Below, one piece after another: positions 51,429-61,294 of a stretch of DNA of 64,000 bases. Position numbers and translations under genes: made by a program. Every line of letters begins with the position of its first letter. Within the stretch, counting starts at the first letter, position 1. Source of the stretch: an uncultured Flavobacteriaceae bacterium (GTDB taxonomy: Bacteria > Bacteroidota > Bacteroidia > Flavobacteriales > Flavobacteriaceae); the NCBI GenBank assembly GCA_947488345.1, contig CANKZQ010000003.1, positions 186,001 through 250,000 on the forward strand, written 5' to 3'. A model generated the notes under the pieces. It had not been told where the DNA came from and searched no databases. It saw nothing but the letters and a program-made list of their open reading frames with translations.

Positions 51429-52745
51429 CTATTTTATCTCAACTTCATTTGCTGTTTTCACATTTAATCGATACGCTAAGAGACCAGCAATAGTAAAAAA
51501 TACTCCTGCAAATAACATGGCATTTATCGCATTCCCGCCAAGTATATATTTATAGATCGGTCCAAAAGTTAAGGTTTGAATGAACATTGGAATTACAATC
51601 ATCATATTCAAAATTCCCATATAGACACCTCTTCTATCTTGCGGTACAATCTTAGATACCATAGTATATGGTATCCCCATCATAGCTGCCCACCCGATAC
51701 CAAATAAAACCATCGGTATGAGCACCATAGTTGGATCTGTAATATATGGTATTGCAAATAATGCTATGGCAGTGCCAACCAAGCTAAGTGCATAGATTTT
51801 TTTGCCACCAAAACGAAGGGTTAAAGGTACTAAGGCAAGAGCTACTATCATTGTCACGGTATTATAAGTCAAACTCATTTTTGCCGCTTGTGACGCCGCT
51901 TCAGATGTTGAGTATCCTAGGGTTAATTTAAAAAGTGGTGTTGTAAACTGCCAATAAATAAACAAAGCATACCATTGAAAGAGATATACTGCACCAATTT
52001 TCCACATGAACTTTGGCATATCTTTTATTGCTTCGGCAATTTCTGTAAAAGGTTTTAACATTCGCTTACTCAAAGACAATCCTTTAATTTTATTTATTTC
52101 ATCTAACTCTTCATCAGAAGGTGGTATTTCAGGCGTTTTAAAAACAGAATATAAAATTGTAGTTAAAGATAGAAATGCGCCAATATAAAAGGAATAGTAG
52201 AGCCATTGTGGAATGGTTCCAGTTTCTTCGACAGATTCTCCTCCAAACCAGTATTGAAATAACACAATAGATCCATTAGCCAAAAGAATACCAGCGCCGA
52301 CAAACAAACTTTGCATTTGATACCCCAAACTCAATTGTTTTTCGGGTAGTTTATCTCCAACAAAAGCTCTGTAGGGTTCCATAGCCATATTGTTTCCAAC
52401 ATCTAATATCCATAATAATCCAACAGCAAACCAAAGAACGGGACTATGTGGAAATACGAATAGGCATAAACTTCCCAATAATGCTCCAATTAAAAAATAA
52501 GGTTTACGTCTCCCCCATCGTGATGACCAAGTTTTGTCTGACATCGCACCAATTATAGGTTGTACGATTAGGCCAGTCACCGGACCTGCAATATTCAATA
52601 TTGGCAGCATATCTTCTGGTGCACCCAAATATAAAAAGATAGGATTAATGGCCGTTTGCTGCAAACCAAAACTATATTGAATTCCGAGAAATCCAACATT
52701 CATATTAAAAATTTGCCAAAAGGATAATCGTGGTTTCGTTTGCAT
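51429..52745 (-). CDS. SLC45-like MFS sugar carrier
   Basis: 438 residues and twelve hydrophobic segments. It opens FWQIFNMNVGFLGIQYSFGL and has the loop AMSDKTWSSRWGRRKPYF, the same SLC45-type signature as the carrier at 31917-33299, to which it is clearly related. The likely cargo is a disaccharide or a released sugar. It is the last gene of the right-hand operon, 32 bases after the haloperoxidase-type gene, and abuts the convergent NUDIX gene with one base between. Confidence 0.9.
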   Translation of the reverse strand: MQTKPRLSFWQIFNMNVGFLGIQYSFGLQQTAINPIFLYLGAPEDMLPILNIAGPVTGLIVQPIIGAMSDKTWSSRWGRRKPYFLIGALLGSLCLFVFPHSPVLWFAVGLLWILDVGNNMAMEPYRAFVGDKLPEKQLSLGYQMQSLFVGAGILLANGSIVLFQYWFGGESVEETGTIPQWLYYSFYIGAFLSLTTILYSVFKTPEIPPSDEELDEINKIKGLSLSKRMLKPFTEIAEAIKDMPKFMWKIGAVYLFQWYALFIYWQFTTPLFKLTLGYSTSEAASQAAKMSLTYNTVTMIVALALVPLTLRFGGKKIYALSLVGTAIALFAIPYITDPTMVLIPMVLFGIGWAAMMGIPYTMVSKIVPQDRRGVYMGILNMMIVIPMFIQTLTFGPIYKYILGGNAINAMLFAGVFFTIAGLLAYRLNVKTANEVEIK

Positions 52746-52777
52746 AGGGTTTATTTTTATCTTAAAAAATTACATGA

Positions 52778-54115
52778 CTATTTTAATGTCTTTAAATTAC
52801 TACTAATAAAATCACCGACCTTCTGTCCTTGAGATACGCCGGCATCAATGGCCATCATATAGTGAATTCCACCATACAAGCGTGAAATTGCAGCTTCTTC
52901 AGATGCGTGAATAAAAGATTTAAAACTTCTTACAGGTAAGCCATATTCGAGCTCCGTCGTATCATCAAAAGCAAAATCATCTCCATAAAGATTTGTCAAG
53001 GTAACCGCAGCAGCTCTTGAAATCACTGAATGCCCACTGGTATACTCAGGAAACGGTGGCGTCTGTAATAACGGCACCCATTCTTCGTCAATATATTGGT
53101 TTATCAACGTTTCTGGTCGCACCACAAGACTCCGCCATTTTTCATCCCAACAACTAATGAAAGCATCAAAAAGAGCGATACTCACATTGGTGTAGGCGTT
53201 TATTGTTTCATCATAGGTACTCTTATTTTCTGTTGTGGCTATGTTTGTAATTCCAATCCAATGCCCACCAGGTGTAATTTTCTTGGTAGCAAACATGGCG
53301 TGTCCTTTATGATGAGACACATAGGGGTTGCAATCCCAAAAACTGGCAATTTCCTTACTTTCCTCATCTTCTCCTCTTCCTTTCGCGTATACTTCCATTA
53401 GTTGTTTTTGAAATTCACTTCCTTTGGTAAGGTCAAACTCTAAGGGCGCAACAGGAGGAAACTGATCGGCCGATTTTAAGACCAAGGTTCTTATCTTATT
53501 CCAATGTGGTTCGATACCATCCATATAATCTGGAGGTGTTGGTTTCCAATATTTATCCTCTTCTTGAATTGTATATTTAGGATAGGTTCTTGTTTGATCG
53601 TACAAATCACCTTTTGACCATTTCAAAATATGCTGTGCAACTTCATTACCATAAGTCTTAGAAGCATTTAATACTCGCTTTGGCAATCCACTTTTTTGCA
53701 AACTATCGTAGGTTTTCTCTTGAAATTCGGTAATTCTATCTTCAGAAAAGATTAATTGTTTTCCCACTACAGTGAAGGCGTGAAATGAAGCCAGATGCAA
53801 ATCAATATCCTCATCAGTAGGTTCAGGCACCGCTTCGAAACCCGATAGCTGCCCAACTAAACTATTGTATTTCTCTGGATATGCTTTCTGTATCACAGCA
53901 TAGGAAGCCACACTTGGATACATGTAAACCCTTGAAGCTACTGGTGGTGAAAAAATATCGTATACGATCACATCGGTTAGCTTTTTCATGGCAGCTTGAA
54001 ACAATGCTGGATCTTTTAACTGATCTTTATAAGCCGTATTCTCTTTACAACTGCTTAACAGCAGCAGTATACCGATCACTGCACTAAAACAAACTCTTTT
54101 CATTATTCTTCTCAT
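52778..54115 (-). CDS. Vanadium-dependent haloperoxidase/PAP2-family lipoprotein
   Basis: 445 residues with a lipoprotein signal ending LSSC. The vanadate/phosphate-binding residues are in three motifs: KWRSLVVRP (about 326-334), YTSGHS (His about 361) and SRLYGGIHYMMAID (His about 418). Vanadium chloroperoxidase-type enzymes and PAP2 acid phosphatases share these, and it is not possible to tell the two apart from motifs alone. Homologues are common beside ASPIC/UnbV-VCBS genes in marine Bacteroidota. The gene overlaps the VCBS gene upstream by four bases. Periplasmic or outer-membrane facing. Confidence 0.87.
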   Translation of the reverse strand: MRRIMKRVCFSAVIGILLLLSSCKENTAYKDQLKDPALFQAAMKKLTDVIVYDIFSPPVASRVYMYPSVASYAVIQKAYPEKYNSLVGQLSGFEAVPEPTDEDIDLHLASFHAFTVVGKQLIFSEDRITEFQEKTYDSLQKSGLPKRVLNASKTYGNEVAQHILKWSKGDLYDQTRTYPKYTIQEEDKYWKPTPPDYMDGIEPHWNKIRTLVLKSADQFPPVAPLEFDLTKGSEFQKQLMEVYAKGRGEDEESKEIASFWDCNPYVSHHKGHAMFATKKITPGGHWIGITNIATTENKSTYDETINAYTNVSIALFDAFISCWDEKWRSLVVRPETLINQYIDEEWVPLLQTPPFPEYTSGHSVISRAAAVTLTNLYGDDFAFDDTTELEYGLPVRSFKSFIHASEEAAISRLYGGIHYMMAIDAGVSQGQKVGDFISSNLKTLK

Positions 54116-57100
54116 TTTCTATTGTTTTTATCCTCTAATTTAAATGTGTATGATTTATCGTCATTAGCAATGACCAAATACTGATCATTGTTCAATTTTA
54201 CCAGTTGTCGGGCATTTAATCTTTCTGGTATTGGTAGCTTCTTATAAAATTGAATAGTTCCTTTACTGAACTCTAAAACACCACCTGAATTACCACTACT
54301 TTCACCCAACTCTGTCGTGTAGTCTAAATAATTTCCTACGAAAAACAGTTGAGTTTGATCTTCGCTCTGTTCAATATGAAAATCTTCAATAGTACTCATC
54401 TGAGCTTCTTTAGGCAAGGCGATCGCTTTGGTGTCTTCACCTATATTTAAGTATAGCATCGATCGCAATTCAACTATTTTTCTTACTTCTAAGATATCTT
54501 CTTCTTGTTTTCCGGTAAGGTCTTTAATATTTTTAATGGTGGCAAACTTCTCATAACTCAAAAACTTCTTTTTCAACGATGGCAACTGACCAACTAGTTT
54601 ATCTTTAGAAGCAAAAGGCACATTGTTACCGAAAAAATCATAAAATATAATGGGGTCTACATTTCCATTCTTGTCATAATCATCAAGATATAATTTAACA
54701 GGAAACTCTTTCGAAGCTTTCCATTTAAAATTAAGTCCGGCATTACCAGCAATGATATCTTTTTGACCGTTGTTATCGATATCTATGACGTCAACGGTAT
54801 TCCACATACCATGAGAATTTTCTAAACCATATTTTTTTGTGTCATTGACGAATGTCGAATCTCCTTGGTTGATCAGCACTGTAATTGGCATCCAGTCACC
54901 TACCACGACTAAGTCTAATAAGTTATCATTATTAATATCGGCCCATTGACTATCTGTAACCATACCAAGTCGACTCTTTTTAACGATATTAAATTGACCA
55001 GCGCCGTTACTTTTTAAAATGTAACTAAAGGGTGATAATCCATAGCCACCTGGCATTGATCTATTTCCGATAAAGAGATCGTCAGATCCGTTGTTATCAA
55101 AATCTCCTGCTGAAACACTTCCACCATTCGTTCTCACTAAAGGTGCTTTTAAGCGCGTAAAATTAGCGTTCCCATCATTGATATATATTCTATCTTCAAG
55201 ATGACCTCCGCCTTCAACCTTTTCATTTCCGCCGCTCATTACATACAAATCTAAATCGCCATCATTCTCAATATCAAAAGCTGTCACATCCACATCTTCG
55301 TAGAGAATATCTTTATTAAAATCACTTTCTTTATTGATTTTATAGGTACCATCTTTTTGCTGAATGTAAAATGAAGGAGATTGATATCTCGCACCACCAA
55401 TGTAGAGATCCTTTAAGCCGTCTCCATTAAAATCAGCGGCCACTGAAGCGGGGCCTTCTCTTGATAGTTTCTCTGGCATCAATGGCTCTCTCTCATAGTC
55501 TAAAAAACTATTTTCAAGATGTCGAAACGGAAAAACTGTTAGACTTTCATTCTTCCCTGTAATTCCAATTTTAGTTATCTCTTTCAAGTCATTACCTCTA
55601 TGAATAACATGATGTTCATTGACAGTTAAGGCGGTGTTTAATTGTTCTTTACCATCTAGCCAAATCAATTTTAAAGAGTCAATTTTCGTAGCACTTCCCA
55701 ATCCGAAATGCACTTTATGTGAAGATGACGATTGGAAGCCTTTTGTGACGATCAATTCTTTGAAGAACACTTTGTTATCTACATACAACATTAATTTTGT
55801 ACCGTTCGGGTTTTTGAGAACAGTATCACCTTTTATTGTAAACGACACAAAGCTATTCTCTTCTTTCGAATTGCTTTTATTTTCTAAAATACTTGCTTTT
55901 TGGTTGATATTGTTGATGACCAAGTCTAAATCTCCATCATTATCTAAGTCACTATAAGCCGCACCATTAGAATAGGAAGGTTTTAAGCCAGATTTTTTTG
56001 AATACCTGTCAAATTCTAAGTTTCCTTTATTACGAAAAACCACATTTGGGATATTGATAGTGGGCATTTCATCTATTAATTGACGTTTTAGTTTCGCTTG
56101 TTTTGTTTGATCATATTTCGCAAAATTAATATTGCTGATGTAATTGATATAATTCAAATCATTGGGCCGTTTATAAATCCCATTCGTCACATAAATATCA
56201 TTAAAACCATCATTGTCATAGTCTTGAATTAGGGTTGACCAACTCCAATCGGTTGCATGTGTTTCAGTCATCAGCGCAACATCTGTAAAAGAAGAAAAAT
56301 CCTTGTTTAATTGAAACGTGTTTCTTGCATATTGCGTTTGAAATCCGAAGTTTTTCTTAATCGCACTTACTTTATCCGAATCTTCACCTCCAGATTTAAG
56401 AAAAACCTCATGGTCAAAAGGCATCATGTCGAGGGTGAAAATATCCTGTTGTTGATCGTTATTGACATCTGCAATATCGACACCCATAGTAAATCTTGCG
56501 TTATGGCTTAAGTAATCTGCACTCGATTCTTTAAAGGTTTTATTACCCTGATTGATATATAAATAATCATTTTCATGAAAATCATTTCCAACATAGATAT
56601 CAAGAAAACCGTCATTATTGATATCAGCAGTCGTAATTGCCAATCCGTAACCCAAGGCGCTATTATAAATACCTGATGCCTCCGTAACATTCACAAATTT
56701 TGCTTGACCTTCACTCAGTTTATTCTCATAAAATCGATCACCCGATAAACCATCCGCGGTTGCTCTTTTTCTTATATCTCCATAGCTTCTAGGTGTATGC
56801 ACTGCGTGATTCATCAAATACATATCGACATCACCATCATTGTCATAATCTAAAAATGACGCTTGCGTCGAAAAACCTGAAAAATCTATTCCGTAGGATT
56901 TAGAAGATTCTGTAAAGCTATTATTTCCTTGATTTATATATAAGAGATTGTGTGCTTTTAGACTTTTATAATTTCCAACTTTTGAAACGTAGATATCTAA
57001 AAGACCATCATTATTCACATCTTCCATGGTGACACCCGTAGACCATGTACTATCTGTCTGAATTGCCGCTTCTACTGTGATGTCTTTAAACTTTAGATTA

Positions 57101-57387
57101 CCTAAGTTGAGATATAACTTATCGGAAGTCTGATTTGCTGTCAAATAAATATCATCCAAGCCGTCATTGTTTATATCGCCAATTGCCACACCACCACCGT
57201 TGTAATAGTATAGATATTCAATAATGTTAAGATCATCTTGATAATACAAATCGTTCGAAAAATCGAGTCCTGTTATTTCCGAGTCAACAGATTCAAAAAA
57301 GATAGGTGCTCTTTCAACTACAATTTCTTCCTTTTGGGCACACCCAAATAGCAACAGAACGATCACAATACCAACTACATATCTCAT
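54112..57387 (-). CDS. ASPIC/UnbV-VCBS repeat lipoprotein 1
   Basis: 1091 residues with a lipoprotein signal ending LFGC (Cys about 16). Two blades-rich regions of FG-GAP/VCBS repeats carry many Ca2+-binding DxNxDGxxD loops, such as GDINNDGLDD and DYDNDGDVD. Between them, near residues 515-590, is the ASPIC/UnbV domain (NPNGTKLMLY, TKGFQSSSSHKVHFGLG, LIWLDGKEQ). The fold should be one or two beta-propellers at the cell surface, as in integrin-alpha-like proteins. Function is unproven; binding of a polymer or partner protein is likely. Closely related to the proteins at 57384 and 61260. Confidence 0.9.
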   Translation of the reverse strand: MRYVVGIVIVLLLFGCAQKEEIVVERAPIFFESVDSEITGLDFSNDLYYQDDLNIIEYLYYYNGGGVAIGDINNDGLDDIYLTANQTSDKLYLNLGNLKFKDITVEAAIQTDSTWSTGVTMEDVNNDGLLDIYVSKVGNYKSLKAHNLLYINQGNNSFTESSKSYGIDFSGFSTQASFLDYDNDGDVDMYLMNHAVHTPRSYGDIRKRATADGLSGDRFYENKLSEGQAKFVNVTEASGIYNSALGYGLAITTADINNDGFLDIYVGNDFHENDYLYINQGNKTFKESSADYLSHNARFTMGVDIADVNNDQQQDIFTLDMMPFDHEVFLKSGGEDSDKVSAIKKNFGFQTQYARNTFQLNKDFSSFTDVALMTETHATDWSWSTLIQDYDNDGFNDIYVTNGIYKRPNDLNYINYISNINFAKYDQTKQAKLKRQLIDEMPTINIPNVVFRNKGNLEFDRYSKKSGLKPSYSNGAAYSDLDNDGDLDLVINNINQKASILENKSNSKEENSFVSFTIKGDTVLKNPNGTKLMLYVDNKVFFKELIVTKGFQSSSSHKVHFGLGSATKIDSLKLIWLDGKEQLNTALTVNEHHVIHRGNDLKEITKIGITGKNESLTVFPFRHLENSFLDYEREPLMPEKLSREGPASVAADFNGDGLKDLYIGGARYQSPSFYIQQKDGTYKINKESDFNKDILYEDVDVTAFDIENDGDLDLYVMSGGNEKVEGGGHLEDRIYINDGNANFTRLKAPLVRTNGGSVSAGDFDNNGSDDLFIGNRSMPGGYGLSPFSYILKSNGAGQFNIVKKSRLGMVTDSQWADINNDNLLDLVVVGDWMPITVLINQGDSTFVNDTKKYGLENSHGMWNTVDVIDIDNNGQKDIIAGNAGLNFKWKASKEFPVKLYLDDYDKNGNVDPIIFYDFFGNNVPFASKDKLVGQLPSLKKKFLSYEKFATIKNIKDLTGKQEEDILEVRKIVELRSMLYLNIGEDTKAIALPKEAQMSTIEDFHIEQSEDQTQLFFVGNYLDYTTELGESSGNSGGVLEFSKGTIQFYKKLPIPERLNARQLVKLNNDQYLVIANDDKSYTFKLEDKNNRK

Positions 57388-60300
57388 TTCTTTTTGTATT
57401 TAAATATTGCCAGCGAATCACTGTTTCTCGCCACTATGAGCTGATCGTTATGTATAATCATATCTCTCACCTCGCCTTTTACTGAAAAGCCATTTCCATC
57501 TTTGCGAGCTTTAAATTTTAGGTCTCCCATATTTTCTAGATACACCCCATAACTGGCATCATATCGACCTACCTCTGGCTTTACGTTGTACAAATTACCT
57601 CCCATGACAATGTCTTGATCTCCATCATTATCAAAATCATTCGTTGTAATGGCATAGATATTCGAAATCTGGGCTTCTACAGGTAACAATTGAACGTTAA
57701 ACTTAAAATCACCTTCATTTATCAAGATAAGGGAAGACAGCGTTGTTGTTTGTAATAGATTGGCTTCTTTTAATTCATCTTCGGTAAAAATATTACGAAT
57801 ACTGGCATTCTTAAATGACTCATAATCTGGAAACCTCTTTTTCAGGCCTTTCATCTGATCTATGAGATTATGTCGCAGTGCGTATGGATAATCTTTACCA
57901 TCATTTGCTCTAAATGCTAATACCGGATCGATAAAACCATTCTTATCAAAATCTTTTGAAAATAAGGTTATTGGCTGTTCTTTACTTGCTTTAAATCGAC
58001 TATTTTGTCCGTGATTACCCACAATAAAATCTAGATCTCCATCATTGTCTAAATCAGCTTTATGGATGGTGTTCCACCAGCCTTTGAGGTTGGAAGTTTC
58101 ACTTTCTTTTTTGACAAACTTCCCTTGGTCATTTACAAATATTTCAATTCCCATAAACTCACCCACCACCATGAGATCTTCATCTCCATCGCCGTCTAAA
58201 TCGGTAAACAAGGCATCGGTAATCATGCCAATACCTTCTAATTCTGAGGCCAGATCTTTTGTCACATCGGTAAAGTTGCCTTTCCCATCATTCTGCAATA
58301 TAAATCCCGAGCACGGGGTTCCATATTTTAACGGAATAATACGTTCTCCTACAAACAAATCTAAATCGCCGTCATTATCAATATCTGACGAGATGACTGT
58401 AGACGTGCTATGCACAGCGGTTTTAGTTGGTAATTTTTGATCCGATAAGGTTAAATTTCCTTTTCCATCATTGAAGTATAATCGATCTATAAAATCAGTA
58501 GAGTACTGTGAAAACTCAACACCTCCGCTACACACATATACGTCTAAATCTCCATCATTATCTGCATCAAATAGTAGACTGGCAGCATCCTCAGAATTGA
58601 CATTCTTATCAAAATCTGTGGTTTTTGAATTCAGCAAGGTATGTGTTGCATCTCCAAACAACACACTTGGTGCATTTCCTTTAGAGCCGCCGATAAATAC
58701 ATCTGAAATGCCATCGTTATTCAAATCACCCATCGACACTTTGGGGCCTTCTGTACTGCACATATGATGTAATAATCTGTCTCGATGAAAATCAACAAAA
58801 TTATTCTCTTTATGTTCGAAGTCGATAGCTTCATTTGCCATTGTGAACAAAGTAGTATTACTAACTTCTTGTATCTCCTCGATCCTTTTCGCCTCACTTT
58901 CACGCAATGTGAGCGTTTGATTGGTCTTCACATTTTTTAATGCTGTCACTTTCCCTGAAGGCCACGTAACTGTTATCGAAATTGAATCCTTCGTCTTCAA
59001 TCCGAAATTGGGCCTTGGGTCTACACTTGATTGAAACCCACGCGTTGGTTGATTTTCTATGGTATAATTTTCTGTATCAATCGTTATTTTTGAACCAATC
59101 GCATTCGTGTTTTCCTTTTCTCCCTTCAGTACAAATTTAATATAGCTCCCTTCGCCAGCATCCATAGTTGTGTTCTTATAGACAAAAGATTTCATATTTA
59201 AATTATTCACAACTAAATCTAAGTCGCCATCATTATCTAAATCTCCATACGCAGCACCATTTGAGAAGCTTTCTGTTTGTAAACCAGAGTCATTAAAGTT
59301 TTCAAAGTTTAACCCGCCCAAGTTTTTATAGGCATGGTTTTTTAATTTATTTGAAGGAATAATTTCTATCAGTCTTTTATAGTCAACCGCATTCTTTGAA
59401 GTGATTGATTTTAATACTTCTTCATTAGAAACGTATTGCAGATAATCTTGATTTGTTAAATCTCTATAGATTCCATTAGAAATAAACAGGTCTTTATTAC
59501 CGTCATTATCCATATCAAAAATAAGCGCTCCCCAGCTCCAATCAGAAGCTTCTACCCCGCTTAATCTACCAATTTCACTAAACGAGTTATTTGTATTGTT
59601 GAGTTGAAAGGTATTTCGTGTAAATTGATGATGATATCCACTATTAACCTTTAGCTTGTACTTATTCCAATCTTCGAAGGTAGTCACCGTTTTGAGGCGT
59701 TCATATTCTGAAGGAAGCATTTCGGTAATAAAGATATCATTATAACCATCGTTGTTAATATCTGCCATATCAGCACCCATAGATGCTCCACTTGTTGCCG
59801 TGATTTGATCTTCTAACTGCTCAGCAAATGTACCGTTCTGATTATTTATGTAGAGATAGTCTCTTTCGAAAAAATCGTTAGAAACATAAATATCTTCCCA
59901 ACCATCGTTATTAACATCACCCACCGTTACTCCTAAACCAAAACCCACGACACTACCGTAAATACCTGCCTTTTCACTCACATCGACAAACTTTCCGTCT
60001 ATATTCTCCATCAATTTATCTCCGCCTAAGAGATCTCGTTTTGGTCGTTCATTTCTTCTTAAATCAAAACTTCCAATGGCTTGGTATGAATTATTAAGAA
60101 TATAAGCGTCTAAATCGCCATCTTTATCATAATCGAAAAAAGAGGCATGTGTAGAGAAGCCTTTATCACCGAGATTGTAATCGGCTGCCATCTCAGTAAA
60201 CGTTAAATCTCCATTATTAATAAAGAGCTCATTTTGCTTATTCTCTCCCTTAAGGTCACCTGAGTTGCACACATAAATATCTAAATAACCATCGGCATTG

Positions 60301-60686
60301 ATATCAACCATAGTCACACCTGTAGACCATGGTCTCGTTCCGACCACTTTGGCCGCTATACTAATATCTTCGAATTGAAAATTACCTTTATTTAAATATA
60401 GTTTATTCTCATTCTGATTCGATGTAAAATAAATATCTGGCAAGCCATCATTATTTATGTCTCCAATGGCAACACCTCCACCGTTGTAAAAATTACGGTA
60501 TTTATATACATTAAAATCGTTGTCATAGGTCAAGTTGTTCGAAAAATCGATTCCGGTAATCGATGCATCCAGTAACTCAAATGTTTTTGCCGTAGGCGGT
60601 GCATCCACAGTTGTACATGACCATACTAACAGCGCGCATAAGCCTCCTATTAATTTCGTATAATTCATTCCTATTTCTTTCATCAT
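57384..60686 (-). CDS. ASPIC/UnbV-VCBS repeat lipoprotein 2
   Basis: 1100 residues with a lipoprotein signal ending VWSC. It shows the same plan as its neighbours: N-terminal VCBS propeller (IGDINNDGLPDIYF, DYDKDGDLDAYI), a central ASPIC/UnbV segment (TRGFQSSVDPRPNFGL, VTWPSGKVT) and a C-terminal propeller (DADNDGDLDVYVC, DNDGDLDFIVGNHG). The start at 60686 forms the ATGA overlap with the stop of the small lipoprotein gene; ATG at 60668 is an alternative. Translational coupling within the operon suggests fixed ratios with its partners. Confidence 0.9.
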   Translation of the reverse strand: MMKEIGMNYTKLIGGLCALLVWSCTTVDAPPTAKTFELLDASITGIDFSNNLTYDNDFNVYKYRNFYNGGGVAIGDINNDGLPDIYFTSNQNENKLYLNKGNFQFEDISIAAKVVGTRPWSTGVTMVDINADGYLDIYVCNSGDLKGENKQNELFINNGDLTFTEMAADYNLGDKGFSTHASFFDYDKDGDLDAYILNNSYQAIGSFDLRRNERPKRDLLGGDKLMENIDGKFVDVSEKAGIYGSVVGFGLGVTVGDVNNDGWEDIYVSNDFFERDYLYINNQNGTFAEQLEDQITATSGASMGADMADINNDGYNDIFITEMLPSEYERLKTVTTFEDWNKYKLKVNSGYHHQFTRNTFQLNNTNNSFSEIGRLSGVEASDWSWGALIFDMDNDGNKDLFISNGIYRDLTNQDYLQYVSNEEVLKSITSKNAVDYKRLIEIIPSNKLKNHAYKNLGGLNFENFNDSGLQTESFSNGAAYGDLDNDGDLDLVVNNLNMKSFVYKNTTMDAGEGSYIKFVLKGEKENTNAIGSKITIDTENYTIENQPTRGFQSSVDPRPNFGLKTKDSISITVTWPSGKVTALKNVKTNQTLTLRESEAKRIEEIQEVSNTTLFTMANEAIDFEHKENNFVDFHRDRLLHHMCSTEGPKVSMGDLNNDGISDVFIGGSKGNAPSVLFGDATHTLLNSKTTDFDKNVNSEDAASLLFDADNDGDLDVYVCSGGVEFSQYSTDFIDRLYFNDGKGNLTLSDQKLPTKTAVHSTSTVISSDIDNDGDLDLFVGERIIPLKYGTPCSGFILQNDGKGNFTDVTKDLASELEGIGMITDALFTDLDGDGDEDLMVVGEFMGIEIFVNDQGKFVKKESETSNLKGWWNTIHKADLDNDGDLDFIVGNHGQNSRFKASKEQPITLFSKDFDKNGFIDPVLAFRANDGKDYPYALRHNLIDQMKGLKKRFPDYESFKNASIRNIFTEDELKEANLLQTTTLSSLILINEGDFKFNVQLLPVEAQISNIYAITTNDFDNDGDQDIVMGGNLYNVKPEVGRYDASYGVYLENMGDLKFKARKDGNGFSVKGEVRDMIIHNDQLIVARNSDSLAIFKYKKK

Positions 60687-61294
60687 TTTGACTTATCAAG
60701 TAGATATCTTAAATCATCAATTCGAACATCTACTTCTCTACTATCTTTTAAAGGTTCTATTACGATACGTCGATTTCCGTCAACCTTCACATGTATTTCT
60801 CCTTTCGTTTTTTTGGCTGGTACAATTATAAAATCGTTTCCGGGAAACCAAGATTTCAGGCTATCTTTTACTTCTGGAACTAATTTGTCTGATTGTAATG
60901 ACTTATTCCATAGCGACCATCCCACATAATGGAACCTCATATCCATTCCGGTCATTATCTTTTGCTTATTAAAGATACCATAAAAGAGCATCGTTATCGC
61001 ATTTCTCGTCGTATCCCCTTCCTTTATTGGAAGCTTATATTCTACAAATTTATTGGAGGATCCTTGGTTGATTATCTTCTGATTATTTAGTTTCCAACAT
61101 TGATCAAAAAATAATTTTCTAGTCTGTCCAAATTTCATCCCGAAAATAAGAGAATCATTCACAATATTCTTATCCATTTCACGCTCCACAAGTCTAGTAT
61201 ACTCAGATTTTTCACAACTGACTTGCGTCATAAAAAGAAGCGCTATCAAAATCTTAACACTACTTTTTAATCCTATAGAAACCTGTATTTTCAT
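60683..61294 (-). CDS. Small lipoprotein of unknown function in the ASPIC/UnbV operon
   Basis: 203 residues with a signal of about 27 residues ending QVSC, read as a lipobox. The mature part has DSLIFGMKFGQTRKLFFDQCW, a Lys/Asp-rich middle, FHYVGWSLW and a C-terminal VRIDDLRYLL. I recognise no family. It overlaps the ASPIC/UnbV gene before it (35 bases) and the one after it (four bases), so it is part of the operon and translated with it. The FGQT...Cys arrangement recalls periplasmic chaperone-like or folding factors, but this is only a visual impression. Confidence 0.75.
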   Translation of the reverse strand: MKIQVSIGLKSSVKILIALLFMTQVSCEKSEYTRLVEREMDKNIVNDSLIFGMKFGQTRKLFFDQCWKLNNQKIINQGSSNKFVEYKLPIKEGDTTRNAITMLFYGIFNKQKIMTGMDMRFHYVGWSLWNKSLQSDKLVPEVKDSLKSWFPGNDFIIVPAKKTKGEIHVKVDGNRRIVIEPLKDSREVDVRIDDLRYLLDKSK

